Of a stretch of 64,000 nucleotides of DNA, positions 7,573 through 18,373 are shown piece after piece. The DNA is from Paenibacillus sp. FSL R7-0204 (GTDB lineage: Bacteria > Bacillota > Bacilli > Paenibacillales > Paenibacillaceae), in the NCBI RefSeq assembly GCF_038002225.1, contig NZ_JBBOCA010000001.1:4278001-4342000 (forward strand), given 5' to 3'. Every line of letters begins with the position of its first letter. The first letter of the stretch is position 1. Made by a program: the position numbers and the translations under genes. The notes under the pieces are model-generated. The model was not told the origin of the DNA, did no database searches, and was given only the letters and a program-made list of their open reading frames with translations.

Positions 7573-10500
7573 TTAAGCTATCTCAGCCTCTTCGTCCTCC
7601 AGCCGCACGGATACGAGCTTGGATACGCCGCCTTCCTCCATCGTCACGCCATAGAGTACGTCTGCTTCCTCCATCGTTCCCTTGCGGTGGGTCACTACGA
7701 TGAACTGCGTCTGCTCCGAGAACTCGCGCAGGTACTGGGCGAAGCGCACCACGTTGGCTTCATCCAGCGCCGCCTCCACCTCATCCAGCACGCAGAACGG
7801 CACCGGCTTGACCTGCAGAATGGCGAACAGCAAAGCCATCGCGGTCAAGGCGCGTTCTCCGCCGGAGAGAAGCTGGAGGTTCTGCAGCTTCTTGCCCGGC
7901 GGCTGGGCAACGATATCAATCCCTGTATCGAGCATATGCTCAGGGTCCAGCAGCTGCAAATCTGCCCGGCCGCCGCCGAACAGCTTCGTGAACACCGTGC
8001 CGAACTCGCGGCGGATGGCATCGAAGGTCTGCTTGAAGCGCTTCGACATCTCCTCTTCCATCTCATGGATGACATGATACAGCGTTGTCTTGGCTTCCAC
8101 CAGATCATCCTTTTGCCCGCTGAGAAAAGTATACCGCTCATGCACCCGCTGATACTCTTCAATTGCGCCAAGGTTGACCTCGCCCAGACCTGAGATGCTG
8201 CGCTTCAGACGCTGCACCTCCAGCTGTGCCGCAGGCACATCCTCCGGCACCGGATAACGCTGCTTCGCTAGCTCGTAGCTCAGCTCGTAATCATCGCTCA
8301 GCTTGCGGAGGATATTGTCCAGCTCCACATCGAGCCGGCCAACGGCAACCTCCGTGGAACGGAGCTTGTCCTCAACTGCCCTGAGCGCCTGACGCTGGTC
8401 TTTGGTCTCGCCTTCGGCCAGCTCCAGCTTGCGCGAGATCGCCGCGCGATCAGCACGGGCCAGGTCAAGCCTCGCAGACGTATCTTCCTTGCTCAGCCTC
8501 AGACTGTTGACCTCTTCCTTCTGCTTCACTGTCTCCCGAGCATTCTCTTCCAGATCCTGCTCGATGGTCATCAGCAGGCTGCGGCTCTGGCGCAGCTCCT
8601 TCTCTTGGGAGCCGGCGTCCTGCCTCATCCGGCGCAGCTGCTCCTCCAGGGAGAAAATCTCCTGATCCAGCTTACCTTCCGTGACCTTCATCCCGGTCAG
8701 CTTGCCCTGCAGCTCTTCCTTGGCCGATTCATTCGCCTTGCGGTCCGACTCGGCACTGCGGATGGCTGCGTGCGCCTCCTGCTCTTCCTTCTCCAGCCGG
8801 GACAGCTCTGCTTCCGCCTGCTTGCGGGCCTCGTCCAGCCCGCGTACCTCCTGCTCGAAGCCGCTGCGCTCCGCGCCTGCGCCCTCGACCTGCTCCTGCA
8901 CATGCCGCAGCTCCTGCTCCAGCTGCTTCAGATCGCCGGATACGCGCTGTTCCTCCAGCCGCTTCTCATCACCGTCATGCCGCAGCTGCTCCAGCTTCTG
9001 GGAGCCCTTGTCCTGTTCGGCGCGCAAGCGGCTGATCCCCTGCTTCAGCTTGTCAATCTGCTGCTCGCTCTCTTCAATCTCGCCGGAGAGCTGGTCGAGC
9101 TGGCGCTTGCGGCTAAGCAGGCTGTTGTTCTTCTTATGCTGGCTGCCGCCCGTCATCGAACCGCCTGCATTGACCACATCCCCTTCCAGCGTAACCACTC
9201 TGTAGCGGTATTGGCATTTGGCCGCAATGCGGTTCGCCTGCTCCAGACTCTCGGCGATTACGACATTGCCGAGCAGGCTTCCGATAATACTGCCATACTT
9301 TTCTTCATAACCGACCAGCTCCGAACCGATACCAACAAACCCTTCAGAACCTTGAACCATGCTGCGGTCACTGCCGGTAATCTGCCGGGGCCGGATAACA
9401 TCCAGCGGAAGGAAGGTCGCCCGCCCTAGCTGACGCTGCTTCAGGAATGCAATCGCCTGCCGGGACACCGCTTCATTCTCCATAACCACATGCTGCAAGG
9501 AAGCGCCCATCGCGGTCTCAATCGCCATTTCCAGCTTCTCAGGAACAGAGATCAATTCGGCAACCGCCCCGTGTACACCGCCCAGCTGTCCTTTGCGCGC
9601 GCCCTTCAGCACCTCTTTGACCCCAAGCATGAAGCCGTCAAAATCATCCTGCATTTCCTTCATCGTCTCATGCCGGGACACCTGGGCTTCGCGCTTCTGC
9701 TCCCATTTGCGCAGGCCGCTCTGCGTCTCTTCGAGCAGCTTCTGCCGTTTGCCGGTCTGCTCGCTCTCCGTAATGTACGCGCCGCGCAGCAAGCCGATTT
9801 CCTTGCCGAGCGCGGCAATCTTATCCTTCAGCCCGCTCTGTGCAGAGACCAGCTCCTGCAGCCGGGCTGTCCACTTGCCGCTCTCCTCCTGGCTGCGGCT
9901 CATCCGCCGCTCCAGGCTCTCCTTCTGCTGATCCGCATAGCGGATCTCGTTGCGCGCCTGGGCCATCAGGTTCATCAGCTCAAGCAGAGCGCTCTTCAGC
10001 TTCTCTTCCTTGCTCTGGCTGATGCCTCCGGCCACACCCTGCAGCTTCGATTCCTCATCCGCCAGCTGTGCCCGCAGCTCCGCAAGCGTCTGCCGGGTCT
10101 GCTTCAGCTTATGCTCCAGCTCGGCCAGCTCACGCTGCCGCCCCTCGGAACGTTCGCCTACAGAACCCAGAGTCTGCATGAGCTGTTCCCGGTTCTGCTC
10201 CAGATTCCTGCGGCGCTCCTTCAGCAGCTCTCCATAGCCTTCGCTCTTCTCGTTGGCTTCGCTGCTGCGCAGCAGCTGTTCCTGCAGCTTCTCCACTTCC
10301 TGCTCCAGATTACGCAGCTCCGCCCGGCCGCTCTCCAGCTTGGCATCATGGGCAGAGACTACAGTGGACAGCTCCAGCTGCTCTGTCTTCAGCACCTCCA
10401 GGCGGGCGTTGCCCTCCTGCCAGGAAGTATGTATGCCTTCGATCTGATGCACATATACCGAAATCTCCAGATGCTTCAGCTGCTCACGCAGCTCCTTGTA

Positions 10501-11142
10501 TCTTATCGCCTTCTCGGACTGGTCCTTCAGCGGTCCCACCTGATCCTCCAGCTCACTGATCAGGTCATGAATCCGCAGCAAATTCTGCTCGGTCTCATCG
10601 AGCTTGCGGCCGGCATCCTTTTTGCGTGACTTATATTTAACAATACCTGAAGCCTCTTCAAAGATACCCCTCCGGTCTTCCGAACGGGTACTGAGAATCT
10701 CTTCAATCCGGCCTTGTCCGATAATCGAATAAGCTTCACGGCCGATACCGGTATCCATGAACAGCTCTGTAATATCCTTCAGCCTGCAGGCCTGCTTATT
10801 GATCAGATATTCACTGTCGCCGCTGCGGTGGACACGCCGGGTCACGGTCACCTCGCTGAAATCCAGCGGCAGGACATGATCCTCGTTATCCAGCGTCAGT
10901 GAGACCTCGCCGTAGTTGACCGCTTTGCGGGCATCACTTCCGGCAAAAATAATATCCTCCATCTTGCCGCCGCGCAGGGATTTGGCACTCTGCTCCCCAA
11001 GCACCCAGCGGATACCGTCGGATATGTTACTTTTGCCGCTTCCGTTCGGGCCGACTACAGCCGTAATTCCGCGTACAAATTCCATCTCCGTTTTGTCGGC
11101 AAATGATTTGAAGCCTGCTAATTCAATCCGTTTCAGAAACAT
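7573..11142 (-). CDS. smc: Chromosome segregation ATPase SMC
   Basis: This 1189-residue SMC is full length for the family (about 1190). It has Walker A GPNGSGKSN near residue 32, two long coiled coils (roughly 170-500 and 670-1000), and a hinge around 515-640 (GVHGAVAELI through GGSMTGGS). The C-terminal ABC signature is LLSGGERALTAMAL and Walker B is FCVLDEVEAALDE. It forms a homodimer that, with ScpA/ScpB, compacts and separates chromosomes. GAGGTGAG precedes the ATG. A strong terminator separates it from rnc upstream, so it probably has its own promoter in the roughly 110 bases between. Confidence 0.97.
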   Translation of the reverse strand: MFLKRIELAGFKSFADKTEMEFVRGITAVVGPNGSGKSNISDGIRWVLGEQSAKSLRGGKMEDIIFAGSDARKAVNYGEVSLTLDNEDHVLPLDFSEVTVTRRVHRSGDSEYLINKQACRLKDITELFMDTGIGREAYSIIGQGRIEEILSTRSEDRRGIFEEASGIVKYKSRKKDAGRKLDETEQNLLRIHDLISELEDQVGPLKDQSEKAIRYKELREQLKHLEISVYVHQIEGIHTSWQEGNARLEVLKTEQLELSTVVSAHDAKLESGRAELRNLEQEVEKLQEQLLRSSEANEKSEGYGELLKERRRNLEQNREQLMQTLGSVGERSEGRQRELAELEHKLKQTRQTLAELRAQLADEESKLQGVAGGISQSKEEKLKSALLELMNLMAQARNEIRYADQQKESLERRMSRSQEESGKWTARLQELVSAQSGLKDKIAALGKEIGLLRGAYITESEQTGKRQKLLEETQSGLRKWEQKREAQVSRHETMKEMQDDFDGFMLGVKEVLKGARKGQLGGVHGAVAELISVPEKLEMAIETAMGASLQHVVMENEAVSRQAIAFLKQRQLGRATFLPLDVIRPRQITGSDRSMVQGSEGFVGIGSELVGYEEKYGSIIGSLLGNVVIAESLEQANRIAAKCQYRYRVVTLEGDVVNAGGSMTGGSQHKKNNSLLSRKRQLDQLSGEIEESEQQIDKLKQGISRLRAEQDKGSQKLEQLRHDGDEKRLEEQRVSGDLKQLEQELRHVQEQVEGAGAERSGFEQEVRGLDEARKQAEAELSRLEKEEQEAHAAIRSAESDRKANESAKEELQGKLTGMKVTEGKLDQEIFSLEEQLRRMRQDAGSQEKELRQSRSLLMTIEQDLEENARETVKQKEEVNSLRLSKEDTSARLDLARADRAAISRKLELAEGETKDQRQALRAVEDKLRSTEVAVGRLDVELDNILRKLSDDYELSYELAKQRYPVPEDVPAAQLEVQRLKRSISGLGEVNLGAIEEYQRVHERYTFLSGQKDDLVEAKTTLYHVIHEMEEEMSKRFKQTFDAIRREFGTVFTKLFGGGRADLQLLDPEHMLDTGIDIVAQPPGKKLQNLQLLSGGERALTAMALLFAILQVKPVPFCVLDEVEAALDEANVVRFAQYLREFSEQTQFIVVTHRKGTMEEADVLYGVTMEEGGVSKLVSVRLEDEEAEIA

Positions 11143-11258
11143 AACTCGCCACTCACCTCTGACCCATTATACCATAGTGTTTCCTTGCCAAAACAACCCC
11201 ATAAAGTGGTGCACCTGCTTCGAAGTTTACCCCAAAACATATATTTTCCGACCTTTCG

Positions 11259-11318
11259 AAAAAGAGCAGCAAAAGTCTGACTTCCGCCGAACCGCCGGCA
11301 TTCAGACCATTGCTGCTC
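11259..11318 (-). terminator. Strong terminator between rnc and smc
   Basis: Two 17-nt arms (11264-11280 and 11302-11318) match at 15 of 17 positions: GAGCAGCA...GTCTGA with TCAGAC...TGCTGCTC. On the minus strand the stem is followed by TTTTTCG. It should end the fab-rnc transcript before smc. Confidence 0.8.
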
Positions 11319-11349
11319 TACTCCGCATTTCAGATGTTCAAATCTGCCT

Positions 11350-12054
11350 TCAGGCACCGTCTTCCTTCAGAAGCAATAATGCCGCTGCGGCTGCCTGCTG
11401 CTCCGCTTCCTTCTTGGAGCGGCCGCTGCCGCTGCCGAGCGAACGGCTGGCCATATATACTTCTGAGACGAACTCGCGCTCATGCGCCGGTCCGCGTTCT
11501 TCAATAATCCGATATTCCAGCGTACCCAATCCATGATGCTGTATCAGTTCCTGAAGCTCTGTCTTGAAGTCGCTCATCTGCATTTGCAGCTTACCGTCGG
11601 TTTCAACCAGCGGGAATACGTGATTATCCAGGAATCTCCGGGCCGTCTCCAGGCCCTGATCGAGATAGAGTGCTCCCACGAAGGCTTCGAACACATCGGC
11701 AAGGAGCGCGGGGCGGGTACGTCCGCCCGTAAGCTCTTCCCCTTTTCCCAGCAGTACATACCGCCCGAAGCCCAAGGTCTCGGCGAACCGGACCAGCGAC
11801 GGCTCGCAGACAATCGCAGCACGCAGCTTGGTCAATTCTCCTTCGGGTCTGTCCGGGAGCAGATTATACAGATATTCGGACACCGTCAGCTCAAGCACCG
11901 CATCACCCAGGAACTCCAGGCGCTCGTTGTCCTGATGCTGATTGAACCGGTGTTCGTTCACATAAGATGCGTGGGTGAAAGCCTGCTTCAGAAGTACAGG
12001 ATCGTGAAATTGGATTTGAAGTTGGCTTTGTAACTGCTTCAGGTCTCCTTTCAC
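11350..12054 (-). CDS. rnc: Ribonuclease III
   Basis: This 234-residue double-strand-specific RNase processes rRNA precursors and structured mRNAs. The RNase III signature [14 protein letters not shown] lies near residue 42, with further acidic residues in [18 protein letters not shown]-terminal dsRNA-binding domain ([11 protein letters not shown] through [14 protein letters not shown]) follows. The start is a GTG after AAGGGGAGACA. It follows fabF by 14 nt in the fab operon, the usual Firmicute order. Length and motifs are complete. Confidence 0.96.
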   Translation of the reverse strand: MKGDLKQLQSQLQIQFHDPVLLKQAFTHASYVNEHRFNQHQDNERLEFLGDAVLELTVSEYLYNLLPDRPEGELTKLRAAIVCEPSLVRFAETLGFGRYVLLGKGEELTGGRTRPALLADVFEAFVGALYLDQGLETARRFLDNHVFPLVETDGKLQMQMSDFKTELQELIQHHGLGTLEYRIIEERGPAHEREFVSEVYMASRSLGSGSGRSKKEAEQQAAAAALLLLKEDGA

Positions 12055-12068
12055 TGCACTGTCTCCCC

Positions 12069-13307
12069 TTACTTATTATATTTTTTGAGAATAACGGTCG
12101 CGTTATGTCCCCCGAATCCGAAGGAATTCGACATCGCAATATTCAGCTCCGCCTGACGCGGCACATTCGGAACATAATCCAAATCGCAATCCGGGTCAGG
12201 GTTGTCCAAATTGATCGTTGGAGCAATCATACCCTTCTGCAGGGACAGTCCGCAGATAATCGCCTCTACCCCGCCGGCAGCGCCAAGCAAGTGGCCTGTC
12301 ATCGACTTGGTCGAGCTGATCGCTACCTTGTACGCATGCTCTCCGAGCGCTTTCTTCACAGCGGCTGTCTCTGATTTATCGCCTACCGGTGTTGACGTAC
12401 CATGCGCATTGATGTAGTCGATGTCCTCAGGATTAATGCCGGCATCACGGATCGCCATCTTCATGCAGCGCGCTGCACCGTCAGGATCAGGCTCCGTCAT
12501 GTGGTGGGCATCGGCGCTGAGACCGTACCCGATGACTTCGGCATAGATCTTGGCTCCGCGCTTCTCGGCGTGTTCCAGGGATTCGAGAATCAGAATTCCC
12601 GCACCCTCGCCCATGACAAAACCGTCACGGTCCACATCAAATGGGCGGCTGGCCTTCTCCGGCTCGTCATTGCGGGTAGACATGGCTCTCATGGCACAAA
12701 AGCCTGCCATTCCTGTAGGACGAATGGTCGCTTCCGCACCGCCGCAGATCATCGCATCCGCATCACCGCGCTGAATCAGACGGAAGGATTCCCCTATGGA
12801 GTGGCTGCCTGTCGCACAAGCGGTCACTGTCGTTGTATTCGGTCCCTTGGCCCCGAGGTTGATCGACAGCTGGCCGGAGCCCATGTTGGCAATCATCATC
12901 GGAATGAAGAACGGGCTGACCCGCTTCGGGCCTTTTTCGAGCAGCAGGTTGTGGTTATCTTCCCATGTGCCGAGGCCGCCGATTCCAGAGCCGACAGACA
13001 CGCCGATCCGCTCTGCATCGATATCTTCACCGATTGTAAGTCCGCTGTCCTTCAGCGCATCTTCACCGGCAGCAACCGCAAATTGTACGAACCGGTCCAT
13101 CTTGCGGGCTTCCTTGCGCCCGAAGCGGGCTTCCGCATCGAAATCCTTGACCGAGGAAGCGATTCGTGTTGGATATTCACTGACATCAAAAGCTTCAACC
13201 AGGGATACTCCGGACTTGCCGCTCATGAGACTATCCCAGAATGTCTCAAGATCCTTACCCAGCGAAGTCATTACACCCATACCAGTTACAACTACTCTAT
13301 GATTCAA
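12069..13307 (-). CDS. fabF: Beta-ketoacyl-ACP synthase II
   Basis: This 412-residue elongation condensing enzyme of type II fatty-acid synthesis joins malonyl-ACP to acyl-ACP. The Cys-His-His triad is visible: Cys in VTACATGSH, His in NAHGTSTP and His in [11 protein letters not shown]. The glycine-rich C-terminus [11 protein letters not shown] is intact. The apparent start is TTG at 13307 after GGGGTGATTATG, giving [12 protein letters not shown]. It lies between acpP, 223 nt upstream, and rnc in a conserved operon. Confidence 0.96.
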   Translation of the reverse strand: MNHRVVVTGMGVMTSLGKDLETFWDSLMSGKSGVSLVEAFDVSEYPTRIASSVKDFDAEARFGRKEARKMDRFVQFAVAAGEDALKDSGLTIGEDIDAERIGVSVGSGIGGLGTWEDNHNLLLEKGPKRVSPFFIPMMIANMGSGQLSINLGAKGPNTTTVTACATGSHSIGESFRLIQRGDADAMICGGAEATIRPTGMAGFCAMRAMSTRNDEPEKASRPFDVDRDGFVMGEGAGILILESLEHAEKRGAKIYAEVIGYGLSADAHHMTEPDPDGAARCMKMAIRDAGINPEDIDYINAHGTSTPVGDKSETAAVKKALGEHAYKVAISSTKSMTGHLLGAAGGVEAIICGLSLQKGMIAPTINLDNPDPDCDLDYVPNVPRQAELNIAMSNSFGFGGHNATVILKKYNK

Positions 13308-13530
13308 ACATAATCACCCCGTCTATAGGCTGTGTACCTCTACAATTTGTAAACGCAAACATGCCAGATGTCTATATAAACTGCAGTCGCCGCAAGATTA
13401 ATTAATCTGCGGTTCTGTTATTATCTTCATCAAGATGCTCATGCACCACTTCGCGGACGCTTGGCTTAAAGAACCGTAAAATGAGGAGAAGTCCCGCCCT
13501 GGCAGGAACGGGACCCTCAATCATATGACT

Positions 13531-13764
13531 CTAGGTATGAGATTGTATGTACTTCACAACTTCACCCACGGTCGTAATTCTCTCTGCATCTTCATCAGAG
13601 ATTTCCATGTCGAATTCATCTTCCAATTCCATTACCAATTCTACTACATCAAGAGAATCAGCACCTAAATCATCTTTGAAAGACGCTTCTAATGTTACCT
13701 CTGCTTCATCGGCACCTAAGCGGTCGATGACAATGCGTGTTACACGCTCTAATACATCGGACAT
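13531..13764 (-). CDS. acpP: Acyl carrier protein
   Basis: This 77-residue acidic four-helix carrier protein shuttles acyl chains on a phosphopantetheine arm. The attachment serine is in [17 protein letters not shown]. The start at 13764 (MSDVLERV) has GAGGAGGTG at ideal spacing; a longer open frame upstream overlaps fabG and has no similarity. It is 124 nt after fabG and 223 nt before fabF. Confidence 0.97.
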   Translation of the reverse strand: MSDVLERVTRIVIDRLGADEAEVTLEASFKDDLGADSLDVVELVMELEDEFDMEISDEDAERITTVGEVVKYIQSHT

Positions 13765-13888
13765 CCGGTTCACCTCCTCTTTTGGTATTATACGAGATAT
13801 GAAGTCAAAATACCATAGAGCATAAAAAACGCTGCCCTGGCCGCCTCTGTCCATCTTCCCCCGTAATGATCTAATGCCCTGCGAAGCC

Positions 13889-14638
13889 TTACATGTACAT
13901 TCCGCCATCCACATGAAGCGTCTGGCCTGTCATGTAGGCTGCCCCTTCTGAAGCCAGGAATACCGCCGCATTCGCAATGTCCTCCGCCCGCCCAAGCTCT
14001 CCCAAGGGAATCCCCTTGATCAGCTCACTGCGAACCTCATCGGACAACTCGCGGGTCATGTCGGTATCAATGAAGCCGGGCGCAATGCAGTTCACGGTGA
14101 TTCCACGTGAAGACAGCTCGCGGGCCGCAGACTTCGTCATTCCGATTACACCTGCTTTGGCAGCGGTATAGTTCACCTGTCCGGGATTCCCTGTGACACC
14201 CACGACCGAGGAAATATTGATGATCCGGCCATAACGCTGCTTCATCATCGGACGGGTTACTGCCTTCAGACAGTTGAAGACGCCTTTCAGATTCGTCTCG
14301 ATGACCTGATCGAATTCTTCCTCTTTCATACGCATGATCAGATTATCCCGGGTAATGCCCGCATTGTTCACCAGGATATCGATTTTCCCCCAGGTCTGGA
14401 TAACCTCCTTGACCAGGTTCTCGGCGTCACTGCTGCGGCCGACATTCCCCTGCAGAGCAATTCCTTCCGAGCCCAGCTCGTGAATAAGGGCCACGGTCTC
14501 TTCAGCCGCCTGAAGGCTGCCGGAATAGTTCACCGCAACCTTCACGCCATGAGCAGCGAGTGCCAAGGCTATGCTGCGGCCGATCCCCCGGGACCCTCCG
14601 GTTACAAGGGCGGTCTGACCTTTTAGTGCTGCAAACAT
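13889..14638 (-). CDS. fabG: 3-oxoacyl-ACP reductase
   Basis: This 249-residue SDR enzyme performs the NADPH-dependent first reduction of the fatty-acid cycle. It has TGGSRGIG near residue 12, NNAG in [11 protein letters not shown], the catalytic serine in [13 protein letters not shown], and the end motif [13 protein letters not shown]. The ATG at 14638 was chosen because AAGGGGGA precedes it; an in-frame ATG at 14665 lacks a ribosome site. It sits between fabD and acpP. Confidence 0.96.
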   Translation of the reverse strand: MFAALKGQTALVTGGSRGIGRSIALALAAHGVKVAVNYSGSLQAAEETVALIHELGSEGIALQGNVGRSSDAENLVKEVIQTWGKIDILVNNAGITRDNLIMRMKEEEFDQVIETNLKGVFNCLKAVTRPMMKQRYGRIINISSVVGVTGNPGQVNYTAAKAGVIGMTKSAARELSSRGITVNCIAPGFIDTDMTRELSDEVRSELIKGIPLGELGRAEDIANAAVFLASEGAAYMTGQTLHVDGGMYM

Positions 14639-14689
14639 GCTAAGTTGTCCCCCTTCGATAATCATGCGGCTGCGGCTAGGCCCAAGCTG

Positions 14690-15613
14690 TTACCAGCCAG
14701 CCTGCACGCTCTCCAGACTGTTGATATTCACAACCTTGACATTTCTGTCAATTTTGCGGATCAGGCCAGCCAGCACAGTGCCGGAGCCGATCTCTACAAA
14801 AGTATCTACTCCTGCGCCAATAAGCCATTCCACGCTATCCTGCCATAGTACTGGAGAATACACCTGTTCTACCAGCAGCTTGCGGATTTCTTCCGGGTCT
14901 GTCACCGGAGCAGCAGTCACATTGACCACTACAGGCATAGCAGGAGCATTGAAGGTTACCTTCTCGAGCTCAGCAGCCAGCCGCTCAGCCGCACCCTTCA
15001 TTAATGAGGAGTGGAACGGCCCGCTAACCTCCAGCGGAATCGCCCGTTTGCCCCCGGCTTCCTTCACACGCTGGATCACCTCACCGACACCGGCCACGGA
15101 ACCGGAGACCACAATCTGTCCCGGACAATTGACATTCGCCAGTTCAACGGGAGTACCCGCCGCTGTAATACTGCGGCATAATTCCGTAAGCCCTTCACGG
15201 TCTGCTCCAAGCACAGCTGCCATAGCCCCCTGTCCTCCGGGAACGGCTTCTTCCATGAATTGTCCGCGCAGGCGGACCAGCCTTACAGCATCTTCATAGG
15301 ACAGCACACCGGCTGCCACAAGAGCGCTATATTCGCCAAGACTGTGGCCTGCCACATAATCCGGCGTAACCTTAAGGCCGCTTAGCGCTTCCAGATAAGC
15401 CACACTGGCTGTAACCAGTGCCGGCTGCGTGTTCACCGTCTGCTTAAGCTCGCTGTCCGGCCCTTCAAATACAAGCCCGCTCAGCGGAAATCCAAGCACC
15501 TCGTCACCCTTCTCAAAGACCGCACGGCTCTGAGGCAATGCTTCATATACATCCTTACCCATACCGACTGCCTGTGCACCCTGACCGGGAAAGACAAATG
15601 CGATTTTGCTCAT
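14690..15613 (-). CDS. fabD: Malonyl-CoA:ACP transacylase
   Basis: This 307-residue enzyme loads malonyl units onto ACP. It begins with FVFPGQGAQ and has the catalytic GHSLGEYSALVAAG serine near residue 92. The partner histidine is in SGPFHSSLM. The family length is complete. A GGAAGGAG site precedes the ATG. It lies between fabH and fabG with short gaps, consistent with one transcript. Confidence 0.96.
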   Translation of the reverse strand: MSKIAFVFPGQGAQAVGMGKDVYEALPQSRAVFEKGDEVLGFPLSGLVFEGPDSELKQTVNTQPALVTASVAYLEALSGLKVTPDYVAGHSLGEYSALVAAGVLSYEDAVRLVRLRGQFMEEAVPGGQGAMAAVLGADREGLTELCRSITAAGTPVELANVNCPGQIVVSGSVAGVGEVIQRVKEAGGKRAIPLEVSGPFHSSLMKGAAERLAAELEKVTFNAPAMPVVVNVTAAPVTDPEEIRKLLVEQVYSPVLWQDSVEWLIGAGVDTFVEIGSGTVLAGLIRKIDRNVKVVNINSLESVQAGW

Positions 15614-15704
15614 GAGGTATACAGCTCCTTCCCTTTAACTGCAGCGAGCCCGGATATTCTCCGGATCGAGCTGCTGCGCGTTGCTATTATTAATGCCCCG
15701 TTTC

Positions 15705-16694
15705 TTACCAGATCAGCACAGAAGCGCCCCAGGTAAGTCCGCCGCCGAAGCCGACCATAAGCACAGCATCGCCTGCCTTCATCCGGCCTTCCTCGGCTGC
15801 TTCTACAAGAGCCAGCGGGATGGAAGCTGCAGAGGTATTCGCGTATTTATCAACGTTGACTACAACCTTCTCCGGCGGCAGATCCAAACGCTGCATAGCG
15901 GATTGAATAATCCGGATGTTGGCCTGATGCGGCACGAACAAGTCGATATTCTCCTTAGACAATCCCGCCTTGGTAAGCACACGCTCCGTAGCCGATCCCA
16001 TGACGCGAACGGCGAACTTGAAGACCTCGCGCCCATTCATATAGATGAAGTGCTTCTTGTCTTCTACGGTCTGCCGGGAAGCTGGCAGACGCGAGCCGCC
16101 CGCTTCAAGATTAAGCAGGCTGCCGCCAGAGCCTTCCGCCCCAAGATCGAAGGACTGGAAGCCGCGTCCTTCCGGAACTTCGCCGACGATTACCGCACCT
16201 GCACCGTCACCGAACAGCACGCAAGTATTGCGGTCTGTATAGTCTGTAATACGCGACAACGTATCCGCACCGATCACCAGCGCATTGTTATACATTCCAT
16301 TCTGGATAAAGCCGGTAGCTGTAGCCAAGCTGTAGACGAACCCCGAGCAGGCTGCCGACAGGTCAAAGGCGGCTGCGTTCTTGGCCCCCAGCTTGTCCTG
16401 AAGAATGCAGGCTGTGGACGGGAAAGCACTGTCAGGTGTAACTGTAGCGACAATGATCAGATCCAGCTCGTCGGCCTTCATGCCTGCGGATTCCAGTGCC
16501 TTCAGGGCCGCTTCATAGGCCAGATCAGAGGTGGCCTGTTCCGGGGCCGCAATATGCCGTTCCCGGATTCCTGTGCGGCTGACAATCCATTCATCATTTG
16601 TTTCAACGATCTTCTCCAGATCGCTGTTGGTTAATATTTTCTCAGGTACATATTTCCCAGTCCCAATAATTCCTACCGGACGTAATTGTCTCAT
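15705..16694 (-). CDS. fabH: Beta-ketoacyl-ACP synthase III
   Basis: This 329-residue enzyme starts fatty-acid chains by joining acyl-CoA to malonyl-ACP. The catalytic Cys is in LSAACSGFVYSL, the His in VPHQANIRI and the Asn in YANTSAASIP. The ATG at 16694 (MRQLRPVGIIG) follows GGGAAG at about 12 bases. A GTG at 16706 overlapping the plsX stop is possible but has no spaced ribosome site. It directly follows plsX. Confidence 0.95.
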   Translation of the reverse strand: MRQLRPVGIIGTGKYVPEKILTNSDLEKIVETNDEWIVSRTGIRERHIAAPEQATSDLAYEAALKALESAGMKADELDLIIVATVTPDSAFPSTACILQDKLGAKNAAAFDLSAACSGFVYSLATATGFIQNGMYNNALVIGADTLSRITDYTDRNTCVLFGDGAGAVIVGEVPEGRGFQSFDLGAEGSGGSLLNLEAGGSRLPASRQTVEDKKHFIYMNGREVFKFAVRVMGSATERVLTKAGLSKENIDLFVPHQANIRIIQSAMQRLDLPPEKVVVNVDKYANTSAASIPLALVEAAEEGRMKAGDAVLMVGFGGGLTWGASVLIW

Positions 16695-16702
16695 GTCTTC
16701 AC

Positions 16703-17692
16703 TCACTTCCCGCTAATTTCCTTCGATATACTAGGCACCAGTTCAGCCTTCAGGGCAATCCGTGCCTGTCTCACCGCATTCTTCACCGCATTGCCGTCGG
16801 ACGAACCATGCCCCTTCACTACCAGGCCGCTAAGACCGAGCAGCGGCGCTCCGCCGTGTTCCTTATAATCCATCTTGCCCTTCAGGCTTCTAAGCTCCGG
16901 CATCAGGATCGCCGCACCCAGCTTCGTCTTCAGCGATTTACTGAACTGCTCCTTCAGCAGAGAGAACATCGCGCCGGCTGTTCCTTCCAGCGTCTTCAGA
17001 AGTATATTACCGGCGAAGCCGTCACAGACCAGCACATCGCAGCTTCCGGTGAGCACATCCCGCGCTTCCACATTGCCGACAAAATGAATGCCCTGCAGCG
17101 CCTCAAGAAGCGGATAGGCTTCCTTGGTCAATTCATTTCCCTTGCCCGGCTCAGTCCCGACGTTCAGCAGGCCCACCCGGGGCTTTGCAATACCGTGCAC
17201 TTTATTGCGGTATATGCTGCCGATCGTGGCATACTGTGCCAGATGCTGCGGCTTCGCATCCATGTTGGCGCCAAGATCCAGGGCCAGCACACCGACATCA
17301 TCCAGCGTCGGAATCATCGGAGCCAGCGCCGGCCGTTCGATCCCTTCCATTCTTCCGACTACCAGAAGTCCTGTAGTCATCAGCGCACCGGTATTCCCGG
17401 AGGAGATCATGGCATCGGCCTCACCCTCGCGGACCATCCGTCCGGCTACGACCATGGATGAGTCTTTTTTGCGGCGGACCGCCTTCACCGGCTCTTCGTC
17501 CGAACCGATCACATCCCCCGCATGGCGTACGGTAACATTGGAGGGCTTGTTCTTCAACAGCGGATCAAGCCGCGCTTCATCACCGACCAGTACGATCTCT
17601 ATGTCATTCCACTCCGCAGCCGCTGCCAGCGCGCCTTCCACATTACATTCAGGAGCATTATCCCCGCCCATAGCATCAATGGCGATCCGCAC
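16703..17692 (-). CDS. plsX: Phosphate acyltransferase PlsX
   Basis: This 329-residue enzyme makes acyl-phosphate from acyl-ACP for phospholipid synthesis. It starts IAIDAMGGDNAP and contains SSGNTGALM, ALDLGANMDAKP and VCDGFAGNILLK, all typical. The start codon is GTG at 17692 after AAGGGGG, inside the end of fapR (17-nt overlap), so translation is probably coupled. fapR-plsX order is conserved in Bacillales and places it under FapR control. Confidence 0.95.
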   Translation of the reverse strand: MRIAIDAMGGDNAPECNVEGALAAAAEWNDIEIVLVGDEARLDPLLKNKPSNVTVRHAGDVIGSDEEPVKAVRRKKDSSMVVAGRMVREGEADAMISSGNTGALMTTGLLVVGRMEGIERPALAPMIPTLDDVGVLALDLGANMDAKPQHLAQYATIGSIYRNKVHGIAKPRVGLLNVGTEPGKGNELTKEAYPLLEALQGIHFVGNVEARDVLTGSCDVLVCDGFAGNILLKTLEGTAGAMFSLLKEQFSKSLKTKLGAAILMPELRSLKGKMDYKEHGGAPLLGLSGLVVKGHGSSDGNAVKNAVRQARIALKAELVPSISKEISGK

Positions 17693-18272
17693 TCCGGTTT
17701 CCCCCTTCGCTGTACTCTTCAGTTGCTGAACGATACACTATAAAATGGCCTTGAAATACCAGCTCTTCTCCGACATATGTAAATACATCCACTTCAGCCT
17801 TGCCGTTCCGGCCCGCAAGTGAGCGCACCTGCGCCTTGGCAATGCATTTCTCACCCAGCCGGACCATGCGCACAAACCGGATGTCGGCCGAAGCCGTTAA
17901 GGCAATCTCATCATTAATAATGGCTACTGCCAGCGAATTCGCCTGACCGAAGACGTAATGGCCCCGGGCAATCCCGTTGCGGGAGAACACATGCTCATCG
18001 CGGATCTCGAAGATCGAAATCCCGCTCCGGTCCAGCTGCAGATCCACAATATCACCGACCACTTCATCAACTGGCAGGGAACGCACCTGATCATAGGAAT
18101 GCTCCGCCATCTGCTTCATCCGCTCACGCAGTTCCGGAATCCCCAGCTCCAGCCGGTCCAGCCGGATCGTCTGGATACTCACCTTCAGCTGGCGGGTCAA
18201 CTCCCGGTCAGTTACAAACGGGTTCCCTTCTATTATAGCCAGCAGCTGCTGCTGACGTTCCTTCTTGGACAT
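17676..18272 (-). CDS. fapR: Fatty acid and phospholipid regulator FapR
   Basis: This 198-residue repressor of lipid-synthesis genes is released from DNA by malonyl-CoA. The N-terminal DeoR-like helix-turn-helix (DRELTRQLKVSIQTIRLDR, res. 21-39) is joined to a hot-dog fold domain. In that domain IFEIRDEHVFSRNGIARGHYVF and NDEIALTASADIRFVR match the malonyl-CoA pocket region. It is first in the plsX-fab cluster, and a matching operator lies about 100 bases upstream, so it should control itself. Confidence 0.95.
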   Translation of the reverse strand: MSKKERQQQLLAIIEGNPFVTDRELTRQLKVSIQTIRLDRLELGIPELRERMKQMAEHSYDQVRSLPVDEVVGDIVDLQLDRSGISIFEIRDEHVFSRNGIARGHYVFGQANSLAVAIINDEIALTASADIRFVRMVRLGEKCIAKAQVRSLAGRNGKAEVDVFTYVGEELVFQGHFIVYRSATEEYSEGGNRSADRH

Positions 18273-18373
18273 CCGCTCGATAGCGACTCACCTCCCGGCA
18301 CAGGCCTGATGTGCAGCTTTCCGGCCCGCAAGAGTGGCCGCATTAGTTAGAATTCTCTGTTCTCTCTTACTAT

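Noticed and set aside
8605..10629. Several long plus-strand frames over smc
   Set aside because: They are shadows of the smc coding strand; no ribosome sites or family motifs.
11133..11357. Minus-strand frame between rnc and smc
   Set aside because: It covers the rnc terminator hairpin and has no ribosome site.
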